A stretch of DNA of 64,000 bases from Pseudomonas gregormendelii (lineage in GTDB: Bacteria > Pseudomonadota > Gammaproteobacteria > Pseudomonadales > Pseudomonadaceae): assembly GCF_017114825.1 (NCBI RefSeq), contig NZ_JADEVO010000001.1:248001-312000 (forward strand), in the 5' to 3' direction. This document shows, piece after piece, positions 38,733 to 47,285 of the stretch. The translations under genes were made by a program, and so were the position numbers. The notes below the pieces were generated by a model. It worked only from the letters and a program-made list of their open reading frames with translations, was not told the origin of the DNA and searched no databases. Within the stretch, counting starts at the first letter, position 1; every line of letters starts with the position of its first letter.

Positions 38733-39614
38733 TTACCGCGACTGAGCCTGCTCCACCAACCACCCCATCAGCTCGCGCAGCTTGGGCGACGGCTCGGGTT
38801 TCTGCGGGAACACCAGGTAGTAGGCCAGACCGGTTTTAACCTTCAGCGCGAAGGGCATCACCAGCCTGCCCGCGCTCAAGTCATCCCCGATCAGCGACCA
38901 GTCTCCAATCGCCACGCCCGTCCCTTGGGACGCCATCGACATGGCCAGGTCCAGGGTTTCGAAATGCTGGCCCTTGCCCACGTTGTTCAAGCGTATCCCG
39001 GCGCTGGCCAGCCAGGCTTTCCAGTCGCGTTCGTCCCGGGTGGGGTGCAACAGCAAATGCTGTTGCAGGTCATCCGGGGACTGCAACGGTACCGGGCCTT
39101 CGAGCAGCGGCCTGGAGCAGACCGGGGTCAGTTGTTCGTCGAACAGGTGCAGGGAGGCCAGCGCATTGTCCGGTAGCGCTCCGTACATCACTGCGGCGTC
39201 GAACTGTTCGCGATGAAAATCCACTCCGTGCTTCACCGTGGTGGTCAACTCTACCGGCACGTCCGGACGCTCCCTTTGCCACTGCAACAGCCGTGGCAGC
39301 AACCAGCGCATGACGCAGGTCGGCGCCTTCAACTGCAGGGTCTCGCGCGTCTCACCGATCTGGTCCACGGCTTCGTCGATCAAGCGGAAAATCTTCTGCA
39401 CCCGCGGCAGCCATTCGCGCCCCTGCGCCGTCAACTCCAGGCCCCGGGCCTGGCGAATGAACAGCTCATAACCCAGATGATCCTCCAGCCCGGCGACTTG
39501 CCGGCTCACCGCGCCCTGGGTGATGTGCAACTGCTCGGCGGCACGGGTGAAGTTGCAGCACTGCGCGGTGATCAGAAAAGTGTGCAGCGCCGGCAGGGGA
39601 GGCAATCGTTTCAT
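38733..39614 (-). CDS. LysR-family regulator (GcvA-like)
   Basis: A 293-residue LysR-type regulator. The helix-turn-helix lies in CNFTRAAEQLHITQGAVSRQVAGLE (about residues 20-44), and the LPPLPALHTF start and YELFIRQARGLELT segment are typical of the GcvA-like group. It diverges from the ketoarginine decarboxylase gene across 159 bases and is the natural candidate regulator of the catabolic/transport locus at 39774-47153. Direct repeats just upstream (39626-39654) may be its operator. Inducer unknown. Confidence 0.88.
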   Translation of the reverse strand: MKRLPPLPALHTFLITAQCCNFTRAAEQLHITQGAVSRQVAGLEDHLGYELFIRQARGLELTAQGREWLPRVQKIFRLIDEAVDQIGETRETLQLKAPTCVMRWLLPRLLQWQRERPDVPVELTTTVKHGVDFHREQFDAAVMYGALPDNALASLHLFDEQLTPVCSRPLLEGPVPLQSPDDLQQHLLLHPTRDERDWKAWLASAGIRLNNVGKGQHFETLDLAMSMASQGTGVAIGDWSLIGDDLSAGRLVMPFALKVKTGLAYYLVFPQKPEPSPKLRELMGWLVEQAQSR

Positions 39615-39625
39615 GGGGATCCAAG

Positions 39626-39654
39626 GTATGACGTAAGGACATGGCTAGTATGAC
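39626..39654. promoter_or_regulatory. Direct repeats GTATGAC between LysR and aruI genes
   Basis: Two exact copies of GTATGAC start 22 bases apart (39626 and 39648), i.e. two helical turns. They lie 12-40 bases upstream of the LysR gene and about 120 bases from the aruI-type start. A regulator site is possible. Confidence 0.35.
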
Positions 39655-39773
39655 TTTTTATCCATTGTTGAGGCGACGTGTCGCCCGTTCCAATGAGGCC
39701 ATCCCTGGACCTGCCCACGCATCATAAACACTGCGCAGGTCCGGCGTCTCAAACGAACAGGAAGGGCAATGAC

Positions 39774-41411
39774 ATGGCGACGTGTGGCGAAGTATTGGTC
39801 AAGTTACTCGAAGGTTACGGGGTCGAGCAGGTGTTCGGCATTCCCGGGGTTCACACCGTGGAGCTGTACCGCGGGCTGGCCCGTTCGAGCATCAACCACG
39901 TCACTCCGCGTCATGAGCAGGGCGCCGGTTTCATGGCTGACGGCTATGCGCGCACCAGCGGCAAGCCCGGTGTGTGCTTCATCATCACCGGCCCTGGCAT
40001 GACCAACATCACCACTGCCATGGGGCAGGCCTACGCCGATTCGATCCCGATGCTGGTGATCTCCAGCGTGCAATCGCGCAGCCAGTTGGGCGGTGGCCGG
40101 GGCAAGCTTCACGAGCTGCCAAACCAGAGCGCGCTGGTGGCCGGGGTGGCGGCGTTTTCCCATACGCTGATGTCGGCGGCCGAGCTGCCAGGCGTGTTGG
40201 CCCGCGCCTTTGCGTTGTTCCAGGCGGGTCGTCCGCGCCCGGTGCATATCGAAATTCCGCTGGATGTGCTGGTCGAGGAAGCGGATGACCTGCTCGCCAG
40301 CGTGCCGGTCAATATTGATCGTGCGGGTGCTTCGCCGAGCGCGATCAGCCGCATGACCGCGCTGCTGGCCGGCGCGAAACGCCCATTGATTCTTGCCGGT
40401 GGCGGAGCCATTGATGCCGCAGCCGAGCTGACTGAACTGGCCGAGTTGCTCGATGCGCCCGTGGCCCTGACCATCAATGCCAAGGGCATGCTGGAGTCCG
40501 CGCATCCGTTGCTGATCGGCTCGACCCAGAGCCTGGTCGCCACCCGTGCCCTGGTCGCCGAGGCCGACGTTGTGCTGGCCATCGGCACCGAGCTGGCCGA
40601 GACCGATTACGACGTGACGTTCGCCGGTGGTTTCGAGATTCCCGGTGCACTGTTGCGGGTGGACATCGACCCCGACCAGACCGTGCGCAACTATCCGCCA
40701 CAGGTCGCGCTGGTGTCCGATGCGCGCAACGCCGCGCAGGCACTGTTGAGCGCGCTCTCGCACAAATCCCTGGCCGAGCGCCGTGCCGATTGGGGCCAGG
40801 TGCGTGCTGCGCGTCTGCGCGCCGAGCTGGCAGCGACCTGGGACGCGCCGACCCTGGCACAAACCCGCTTCCTGGAAACCGTGCTGCACGAGTTGCCGAA
40901 TGCAGTGTTTGTCGGCGATTCGACCCAGCCGGTGTATACCGGCAACCTCACGTTCAACCCGGAGCGCCCGCGTCGCTGGTTCAATTCCTCCACCGGCTAC
41001 GGCACCCTCGGCTATGCCTTGCCGGCGGCGATTGGTGCCTGGCTCGGTGGCAGCATCGAGGGCGGCGCGCGTCCTGCGGTGGTGTGCCTGATCGGTGACG
41101 GCGGCCTGCAATTCACCTTGCCGGAACTGGCCAGCGCCGTAGAAGCCCGGACCCCGGTGATCGTCCTGCTGTGGAATAACCAGGGCTACGAAGAGATCAA
41201 GAAATACATGGTCAACCGCGCCATCGAACCGGTGGGCGTGGACATCTACACACCGGATTTCATCGGCGTGGCCAAGGCTCTGGGCTGTGCCGCCGAAGCG
41301 GTGAAGGGGGTCGAGCAACTGCGCACTGCGCTGCGCGTCGCTGCTGACCGGCAGGGCCCGACCCTGATTGAGATCGATCAGGCGCAATGGATGCAGGCGG
41401 TGTCGAAATGA
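39774..41411 (+). CDS. aruI: 5-guanidino-2-oxopentanoate (2-ketoarginine) decarboxylase, AruI type
   Basis: A 545-residue thiamine-diphosphate enzyme of the acetolactate synthase / benzoylformate decarboxylase superfamily. It has the TPP-activating glutamate in TPRHEQGAGFMADGYAR near residue 50 and the cofactor motif GDGGLQFTLPEL ... NN near 441-470. Sequence character agrees with AruI, which decarboxylates 2-ketoarginine to 4-guanidinobutyraldehyde in the arginine transaminase pathway. The ATG at 39774 has AGGAAGGG upstream. Its stop overlaps the ALDH start (ATGA). The transaminase aruH that makes the substrate in P. aeruginosa is not adjacent. Other superfamily substrates cannot be excluded. 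Confidence 0.8.
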   Translation: MATCGEVLVKLLEGYGVEQVFGIPGVHTVELYRGLARSSINHVTPRHEQGAGFMADGYARTSGKPGVCFIITGPGMTNITTAMGQAYADSIPMLVISSVQSRSQLGGGRGKLHELPNQSALVAGVAAFSHTLMSAAELPGVLARAFALFQAGRPRPVHIEIPLDVLVEEADDLLASVPVNIDRAGASPSAISRMTALLAGAKRPLILAGGGAIDAAAELTELAELLDAPVALTINAKGMLESAHPLLIGSTQSLVATRALVAEADVVLAIGTELAETDYDVTFAGGFEIPGALLRVDIDPDQTVRNYPPQVALVSDARNAAQALLSALSHKSLAERRADWGQVRAARLRAELAATWDAPTLAQTRFLETVLHELPNAVFVGDSTQPVYTGNLTFNPERPRRWFNSSTGYGTLGYALPAAIGAWLGGSIEGGARPAVVCLIGDGGLQFTLPELASAVEARTPVIVLLWNNQGYEEIKKYMVNRAIEPVGVDIYTPDFIGVAKALGCAAEAVKGVEQLRTALRVAADRQGPTLIEIDQAQWMQAVSK

Positions 41412-42856
41412 GCCTGCCGACAACTTTGCACGGCCTGTTTATCAACGGCCAGTGGTCTGCCGGTCCGGAACATCTGCGGGTGATCAATCCGTCGACCGAG
41501 GCCCTGCTGACAACGGTTAATGGTGGCGACTCAGCTGCCGTCGATCAAGCCGTCACTGCCGCCGCCGCAGCCTTCCAGAGCTGGTCGCAGACCAGCGGCG
41601 CCGAGCGCGGTGCGATCCTGCGCAAGATCTCCGCAGGCGCGCAGGCCAGTCGTGAGCAGTTGATGCATTTGCAGTCGAGCAATAACGGCAAGCCACTGTT
41701 CGAAGCCGCCATCGACGTCGATGACGTCATCGCCACTTTCGAGTACTACGCCGGTCTGGCCGAAGGCCTGGACGCGAAACAGGACAGCCCGGTCGAGTTA
41801 CCAACAGACGATTTCAGCGCTCGAGTACGCCGGGAACCTTGCGGTGTGGTCGGCCTTATCGTGCCGTGGAATTTCCCGATGGTCACCACCGCCTGGAAGC
41901 TCGCGCCGGCCCTTGCCGCCGGTTGCTGCGTGGTGCTCAAACCGTCCGAAGTAACGCCCCTGCCAGAGCTGGAGCTGGCGGCGATCATTGCCCGTTCGGG
42001 TCTGCCCCAGGGCGTGTTCAACCTGGTCTGCGGCACTGGGCTGGCTGTCGGCGCACCGCTGTCGGCGGACCCGCGCATCGCCAAGATCTCCTTCACCGGC
42101 AGCAACGCGGTAGGGGTGCAGGTGATGCAGCGCGCGGCGGAAACCGTCAAGGGCGTGAGCCTGGAACTGGGGGGTAAATCCTCGTTGCTGGTGCTGGCTG
42201 ATGCCGACCTTGAGCTGGCGGTGGAAGTGGCGTGTGGCGGCGGGTTTTTTAATGCCGGACAAATGTGTTCGGCCACCAGCCGTGTGTTGGTCGCCGATGA
42301 ACTGGCGGATGAGTTTCTCATTCGCTTGAAGGCTCGTGCCGAAGCCATTCGTGTGGCGGACCCGTTCGATCCGGCGGTGGAAATGGGCGCGCTGGTCAAT
42401 CAGGCGCAATACCAGCGGGTACTCGGCCACATCGACCGTGGCTTGAGCGCTGGCGCGAAGCTGATCTGCGGCGGCAATCGCCCGGCGGACCTTCCACGAG
42501 GCTATTTTTTGCAGCCGACGATCTTCACCGACGTGCCCCAGGGCAGTGCGCTTTGGTGTGAAGAGATTTTCGGCCCGGTCATTTGCGTGCGCAGTTTCGC
42601 CTCCGAAGGCGAGGCGATTGCCCTGGCCAACGATAGCCAGTTCGGTCTGGTGGCCAGTGTCGTCACGCGCAATGCCGAAACGGCGGATCGCGTCGCGAAC
42701 GCCTTGCAGGCGGGGCTCGTGTGGATCAACGCGCCACAGGTGATCTTTGCGCAGGCTGCCTGGGGTGGTTACAAGCAGAGCAGCATTGGCCGCGAATTGG
42801 GGCCGTGGGGCTTGCAGGCTTTCCAGGAAATAAAACACGTCATTCGAGCCATCTGA
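41408..42856 (+). CDS. Aldehyde dehydrogenase, probably for 4-guanidinobutyraldehyde
   Basis: A 482-residue NAD(P)-dependent aldehyde dehydrogenase. It has PWNFPMVTTAWKLAPALAAG near residues 151-170, the catalytic glutamate in LELGGKSS near 253, and the catalytic cysteine in FFNAGQMCSATSR near 288. It belongs to the betaine-aldehyde-dehydrogenase-like branch. The four-base overlap with the decarboxylase gene (ATGA) implies translational coupling. The expected reaction is therefore oxidation of 4-guanidinobutyraldehyde to 4-guanidinobutyrate, as KauB does. Substrate assignment is by context. Confidence 0.87.
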   Translation: MSLPTTLHGLFINGQWSAGPEHLRVINPSTEALLTTVNGGDSAAVDQAVTAAAAAFQSWSQTSGAERGAILRKISAGAQASREQLMHLQSSNNGKPLFEAAIDVDDVIATFEYYAGLAEGLDAKQDSPVELPTDDFSARVRREPCGVVGLIVPWNFPMVTTAWKLAPALAAGCCVVLKPSEVTPLPELELAAIIARSGLPQGVFNLVCGTGLAVGAPLSADPRIAKISFTGSNAVGVQVMQRAAETVKGVSLELGGKSSLLVLADADLELAVEVACGGGFFNAGQMCSATSRVLVADELADEFLIRLKARAEAIRVADPFDPAVEMGALVNQAQYQRVLGHIDRGLSAGAKLICGGNRPADLPRGYFLQPTIFTDVPQGSALWCEEIFGPVICVRSFASEGEAIALANDSQFGLVASVVTRNAETADRVANALQAGLVWINAPQVIFAQAAWGGYKQSSIGRELGPWGLQAFQEIKHVIRAI

Positions 42857-43070
42857 TCGCTCGAATATGGTGAGTGCGTGCCTCTTGTCGAGGCATGTGC
42901 TGATGTCATGGCTTCGATGAGTTTTTATCGATAGTCAGGTGTTTTGCACGACCTCAGGATGAACTCGCTGGTTCCGCCAAGCCCCGAAAATACGAGGGAT
43001 AACGCTGATCCGGACGCGGATGCAACAGTTTTGACCTGCCTTATACCTACAAAAACAAAGGGAGTCCGTA

Positions 43071-44174
43071 ATGGGCGAGCATGATCTGAACAGACGTCAA
43101 TTCATCAAGACCGTGGGCGTAGCCTCGGTAGCCGCGGCGGCCATGAGCATGCCGTTCATCAAGGCCAATGCCAGCGACACCCGTTTCCAGGGTAAAACCC
43201 TGCGCCTGTTGACCTGGTCCGACGACACCGGCCTTGCCGCGCTGCGCAACATCGCGGCGACCTTTGAAGACAAATACGGCTGCAAGGTCATCGCTGACCG
43301 TACCGGCAGCACCTCGGAAATGGTCGCCAAACTCAAGGCTGGCGGCGATCGTGCGCAGTACGACATCATCACCCTGGCTGGCGTTGGTGCCGAGGGCCTG
43401 GCGGCGGCCAACCTGCTGGAAAAACCCGACCTCAACCGCATTCCCAACCTGGTCGATGTGCCGGAAAAATACCGCACCGGTGCCAACGGCCACGGGATTG
43501 GATACCTGCTTTGGTGCAACAGCCTGGTCTACAGCACCCGCACCATCCAGCAAGCGCCGGACAGCTATGCCGCGCTGTGGGACGCCGACCTGTCGCCGAA
43601 CATTTTCCTGCCGCCGCCGAACTGGACCGAAGCCATGGACCTGATCATCATCGCCGCCAAACTGGCCGGTGGTGACGAGCACAACATCGAGCCGGGCTTC
43701 AGGAAGCTCGCAGAGCTCAAGGACCGCGTGGTGACGCTGGGCGAGAACCCGAACCAGATCGCCGAGCTGTTCCGCACCGGTTCCCTGGACATGGGTGGCC
43801 TGTATGCGCCGGCTTTTTTCCCCAAGCAGATCCGCGATCCGGCCTACGGCCTGGGTGCTACCTTTGGCATGAAAGAAGGCTTCTACACCGACCTGATGCT
43901 CTCGGTGATGCCGAAAAATCGCCCCGGCGATACCGACCTGGCCTACGCCTTCATCAACCACTCCCTGGACCCGCTGGTGCAGGGCAAGATGGCCGAGGAC
44001 ATTTACAACGGCCCGGTCAACGCCAAGGCGATCATCTCCGCCGAGGCCCGCAAGAGCCCGTACATCCTCACGCCGGAGCAAATTGCCGAGAAGGCGATCA
44101 TGCACGACAACGCCTTCCTGGCCTCTGTGCATGACCAATGGATTCGTCGCTACACGGAAATCTTTTCTTCCTGA
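43071..44174 (+). CDS. PotD/PotF-type ABC substrate-binding protein with Tat signal
   Basis: A 367-residue periplasmic binding protein of the spermidine/putrescine class. It opens with a twin-arginine signal (LNRRQFIKTVGVASVAAAAMS, RR at residues 8-9), unusual for this class and implying export in folded form. The mature part begins LRLLTWSDDTGLAALRNIAATFEDKYG and has the domain-hinge pattern of the family. AAAGGGAG lies upstream of the ATG. It is the first gene of an ABC importer set and follows the ALDH gene after 214 bases, which contain a small TGCCTC/GAGGCA hairpin at about 42880-42896. The ligand is unknown; polyamine- or guanidino-type cations are suggested by class and neighbours. Confidence 0.88.
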   Translation: MGEHDLNRRQFIKTVGVASVAAAAMSMPFIKANASDTRFQGKTLRLLTWSDDTGLAALRNIAATFEDKYGCKVIADRTGSTSEMVAKLKAGGDRAQYDIITLAGVGAEGLAAANLLEKPDLNRIPNLVDVPEKYRTGANGHGIGYLLWCNSLVYSTRTIQQAPDSYAALWDADLSPNIFLPPPNWTEAMDLIIIAAKLAGGDEHNIEPGFRKLAELKDRVVTLGENPNQIAELFRTGSLDMGGLYAPAFFPKQIRDPAYGLGATFGMKEGFYTDLMLSVMPKNRPGDTDLAYAFINHSLDPLVQGKMAEDIYNGPVNAKAIISAEARKSPYILTPEQIAEKAIMHDNAFLASVHDQWIRRYTEIFSS

Positions 44175-44204
44175 TCTGCCATACGACCTGCAAGGCACGG
44201 TCCC

Positions 44205-44287
44205 CTGCAGGCGCTGCCGCAGGCTGCGATTTTTTGACTTTGATTTTCAGGATCAAAAGATCGCAGCCAGCGGCCGCTCCTACCGGG
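44205..44287. repeat. REP doublet inside the ABC operon
   Basis: Facing units GCTGCCGCAGGCTGCGAT and GATCGCAGCCAGCGGC, with GATC/TTTT-rich sequence between. It lies between the binding-protein gene and the first permease gene, where such elements often adjust the ratio of binding protein to membrane parts. Confidence 0.8.
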
Positions 44288-44330
44288 GGGGTGCACCAGA
44301 TCGTCCTGTGCAATTGACGAGACCCTAGCC

Positions 44331-45239
44331 ATGGATCACCAACCCCTGACCCACCCCGGCAACATCGCGGCATCACCGCCAAAACGCGGCGTGTCACCCA
44401 CCGCCCGCGCCTGGCTTTTTCTCACGCCATCGATGCTGTTCCTCGGCGTGCTGATTGCCGCCAGCCTGCTGGTACTGCGCATGAGCGTGGGCACCAAAGG
44501 CGCGGAATGGACCGGCTTCAGCCTGGCCAGCTACGCGCAGTTGCTGGAACCTTACTACCTCAAATCCTTGTTGCTGACCCTGCGCCTGGCGTTGATCAGC
44601 GCGGCGATTGCCGTGGTGCTGGCGATCCCGGTGGCCTACACCATGTCACGCCTGACCTCCCCCTTGGTGCGGCGAATTTTCCTTGCAGCAGTGTTGCTGC
44701 CCTTGCTGGTCAACCTGCTGCTGCAAAGTTATGGCTGGCTGGTGATCCTCGGGCCTGGCGGAATGCTCAATCAGGCCTTGATGGGACTGGGTCTGATCAA
44801 GCGTCCGATCATGTTGCTCTACAACCAGAACGGCGTGCTGATGGGGCTGGTGCAAACCGCCTTCCCGCTGGCCGTACTGCCAATCGCCAGCGCCATGCGC
44901 GGAGTCGCCCGCACCTACGAAGAGGCGGCGGCCACCCTCGGCGCCAGTCGCTTGCAGGTGTTCCGCCAGGTGGTGCTGCCGATGAGTCTGCCGGGCATCA
45001 TCACCGGCGCAACGCTGGTGTTCGCCTACAACGCCAGCAGCTTCGTAGTGCCCCTGTTGCTGGGTGGTCGGCGCGTGCCGATGCTGGCGGTGATGGTCCA
45101 TGACCAGATCGCCCCGCTGATGAACTGGCCCGCTGCCTCCGCAGCCGGGGTGGTTCTGATTGTCACCACGCTGCTGATCATGACCCTGTCGGAATATTTC
45201 ACTGGCCGGCGTCGGCGCAGGATGGAGGCTTCGCAATGA
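44331..45239 (+). CDS. ABC transporter permease, PotB/PotH type
   Basis: A 302-residue inner-membrane permease with six predicted helices. The cytoplasmic EAA loop is RTYEEAAATLGASRLQVFRQVVLPMSLPGI (about residues 194-223), which docks the ATPase. A polar 30-residue N-terminal extension precedes the first helix (RAWLFLTPSMLFLGVLIAASLLVL). The ribosome site before the ATG at 44331 is weak, consistent with lower expression than the binding protein. It overlaps the next permease gene by four bases (ATGA). Confidence 0.9.
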   Translation: MDHQPLTHPGNIAASPPKRGVSPTARAWLFLTPSMLFLGVLIAASLLVLRMSVGTKGAEWTGFSLASYAQLLEPYYLKSLLLTLRLALISAAIAVVLAIPVAYTMSRLTSPLVRRIFLAAVLLPLLVNLLLQSYGWLVILGPGGMLNQALMGLGLIKRPIMLLYNQNGVLMGLVQTAFPLAVLPIASAMRGVARTYEEAAATLGASRLQVFRQVVLPMSLPGIITGATLVFAYNASSFVVPLLLGGRRVPMLAVMVHDQIAPLMNWPAASAAGVVLIVTTLLIMTLSEYFTGRRRRRMEASQ

Positions 45240-46084
45240 GCACTGTGATCAACAAGCGTCATACGTTACTGCCGGGCGATACCGGCAAGTTTGCCGGCGT
45301 GCTGTCGGGCTTTATCCTGCTGCTGGCGGTGCTGCCGATCCTGACGATGATCGTCATGTCATTCAGCGGCGCCTCAAACCTCGACTTCCCACCCAGCAGC
45401 TACAGCCTGCAGTGGTACAAGGCCGCCTGGAACAGCTTTGTCTCGCCCGACTCCAGCGATGTGCTGAGCCTGGGCAAAGCCATGACCACCAGCCTGATGG
45501 TGGCTTGCCTGACCATGGTCTTCGCCACGATCATCGCGGTGCCTGCGGCCTATGCGCTGACCCGTTGCGAGTTCCGCGGCAAGGCCGTGGCGCTGCAACT
45601 GATGTCGTTGCCGCTGGTGTTTCCCATGGTGGTACTGGGCCTGGCCTTGCTGCTGGTTTTCGACAGCCTGCCGTTCCAGATGACCACCTCGCGCCTGGTG
45701 ATTGCGCACGTGATCCTGGCATTACCCTTCGTGGTGAAGAATTGCACCGCAGCGATGCTGTCCATCGGCACTGAGGTCGAAGAGGCTGCGCAGATGCTCG
45801 GCGCGTCGCCCACCCGGGCGATCGTTGACGTAGTGGTGCCGTTGATGAAGTCGGGAATTCTCGCGGGGATGCTGCTGGCGTTCATCGTCTCGTTCAACGA
45901 GTTCACCGTGACCTACTTCCTCTACACCATCGATGTCATGACCGTGCCGATCTGGATGTACAGCCGCACCGTGTCATCGCTTGACCCGACTGTCTTTTCC
46001 TTTGCCGTGCTGATCGTGCTGATCGACTTCGTCCTGATCTGGGCGTTGGAGAAGCTGGTGGGCGAGGGCGGCGTTTCCTTTTGA
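45236..46084 (+). CDS. ABC transporter permease, PotC/PotI type
   Basis: A 282-residue second permease with six helices and the EAA loop EVEEAAQMLGASPTRAIVDVVVPLMKSGI (about residues 181-209). It pairs with the upstream permease in a heterodimeric channel. Its start overlaps the preceding stop codon by four bases, and the ATPase gene follows after 13 bases, so the three are translated together. Substrate follows that of the binding protein and is unknown. Confidence 0.9.
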   Translation: MSTVINKRHTLLPGDTGKFAGVLSGFILLLAVLPILTMIVMSFSGASNLDFPPSSYSLQWYKAAWNSFVSPDSSDVLSLGKAMTTSLMVACLTMVFATIIAVPAAYALTRCEFRGKAVALQLMSLPLVFPMVVLGLALLLVFDSLPFQMTTSRLVIAHVILALPFVVKNCTAAMLSIGTEVEEAAQMLGASPTRAIVDVVVPLMKSGILAGMLLAFIVSFNEFTVTYFLYTIDVMTVPIWMYSRTVSSLDPTVFSFAVLIVLIDFVLIWALEKLVGEGGVSF

Positions 46085-46097
46085 TTTGAGGTGCAAC

Positions 46098-47153
46098 ATG
46101 ACTGGTCTGATTCTGGAAAACGTCGAAAAACACTACGGCTCGGCCTGCGCGGTAAAGGATGTGAACCTGCATTTGCCCGAGGGCAAGCTGGTGTGTTTTC
46201 TCGGCCCCTCGGGCTGCGGGAAAACCACCCTGCTGCGCATGATCGCCGGGCTCGAAACCCTCTCGGGCGGGGAGATCCGCCTGGACGGTGAAGACATCGG
46301 CCACACCCCGGCGCATCTGCGCAATTTCGGCATGGTGTTCCAATCCCTGGCGTTATTTCCGCACATGACCGTGGGGGAGAACATCGCTTACCCTTTGAAG
46401 CTGCGTGGGGTCAGCAAGGCTGATCAACAGGCGCGGGTGGTGGAGTTGCTGCAGCTGATTCAGTTGCAGGAGATGATTGATCGCCCGGTGTCCAAGTTGT
46501 CCGGCGGGCAACGCCAGCGCGTGGCGATCGCCCGGGCAATTGCCTCACACCCGAAAATCCTGTTGCTGGATGAACCGCTTTCGGCGCTGGACGCCAAGCT
46601 GCGGGAATCGATGCAGGTAGAAATCCGCCAACTGCAACAGCGCCTGAACATCACCACCATCATGGTCACCCACGACCAGCGTGAGGCCATGACCATGGCC
46701 GATATCGTCGTCGTGTTGGGCGAGCATCGGGTACAGCAGGTAGGGACGCCCATCGAGATTTACCGGCATCCGGCCAACGAGTTCGTTGCCGACTTCATCG
46801 GCTCGGGCAACATTTTTCCGGCTACGGCGCTGGGCAATGGCAAGGTCGGTTTGCCCGGTGGGGACGCCCTGCAAGTGCCGATCTGCAGCAGCATAGTGGC
46901 GGGGGCGAAGGTCAAGATGCTGATTCGTCCCGAGGACCTGCAGCTGTCGCAGCCCCAGGCCACGGCGGGAAACCGTCTGCTGGGCAGGGTGACGTTCGTG
47001 CGCGACATCGGCGCGACGATTGAAACCACGGTGGAGTGTTCGGGGGTGTCGTTTACTGCCTTGAGTACGCCTTGCCAGGGCTTCGGCCTGAGCATCGGCA
47101 ACCCGGTGTCGGTAACCCTGCCGGCCGAGGCGTGCCGGGTGCTCGGCGCCTGA
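46098..47153 (+). CDS. ABC transporter ATP-binding protein, PotA/PotG type
   Basis: A 351-residue ABC ATPase. It has Walker A GPSGCGKTT (about residues 36-44), a Q-loop near 84, signature LSGGQRQR near 135, Walker B ILLLDEPLSALD near 155 and the H-loop VTHDQ near 191. After about 240 comes a C-terminal TOBE domain typical of the PotA/MalK branch. The ATG at 46098 has GAGG upstream; the TTG four codons earlier is less likely. It closes the importer operon and is followed by a REP hairpin of the second family. Confidence 0.92.
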   Translation: MTGLILENVEKHYGSACAVKDVNLHLPEGKLVCFLGPSGCGKTTLLRMIAGLETLSGGEIRLDGEDIGHTPAHLRNFGMVFQSLALFPHMTVGENIAYPLKLRGVSKADQQARVVELLQLIQLQEMIDRPVSKLSGGQRQRVAIARAIASHPKILLLDEPLSALDAKLRESMQVEIRQLQQRLNITTIMVTHDQREAMTMADIVVVLGEHRVQQVGTPIEIYRHPANEFVADFIGSGNIFPATALGNGKVGLPGGDALQVPICSSIVAGAKVKMLIRPEDLQLSQPQATAGNRLLGRVTFVRDIGATIETTVECSGVSFTALSTPCQGFGLSIGNPVSVTLPAEACRVLGA

Positions 47154-47177
47154 TCCTGACTCGATGGCGGCCTTTGC

Positions 47178-47261
47178 GGCCTCATCGCGGGCAAGCCCGC
47201 TCCCACAGTGATTTTTGGTGTTCACAGAACCTTTGGGAGCGGGCTTGCCCGCGATGAGGCC
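47178..47261. repeat. REP doublet of the second family (GCGGGC/GCCCGC type)
   Basis: GGCCTCATCGCGGGCAAGCC and GGCTTGCCCGCGATGAGGCC face each other over 84 bases, with GGGAGCGGGCTTG in the arms. It lies between the convergent ATPase and AraC genes and could terminate both. Confidence 0.88.
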
Positions 47262-47285
47262 AGTGGCCACCCATCACTATTTGGA

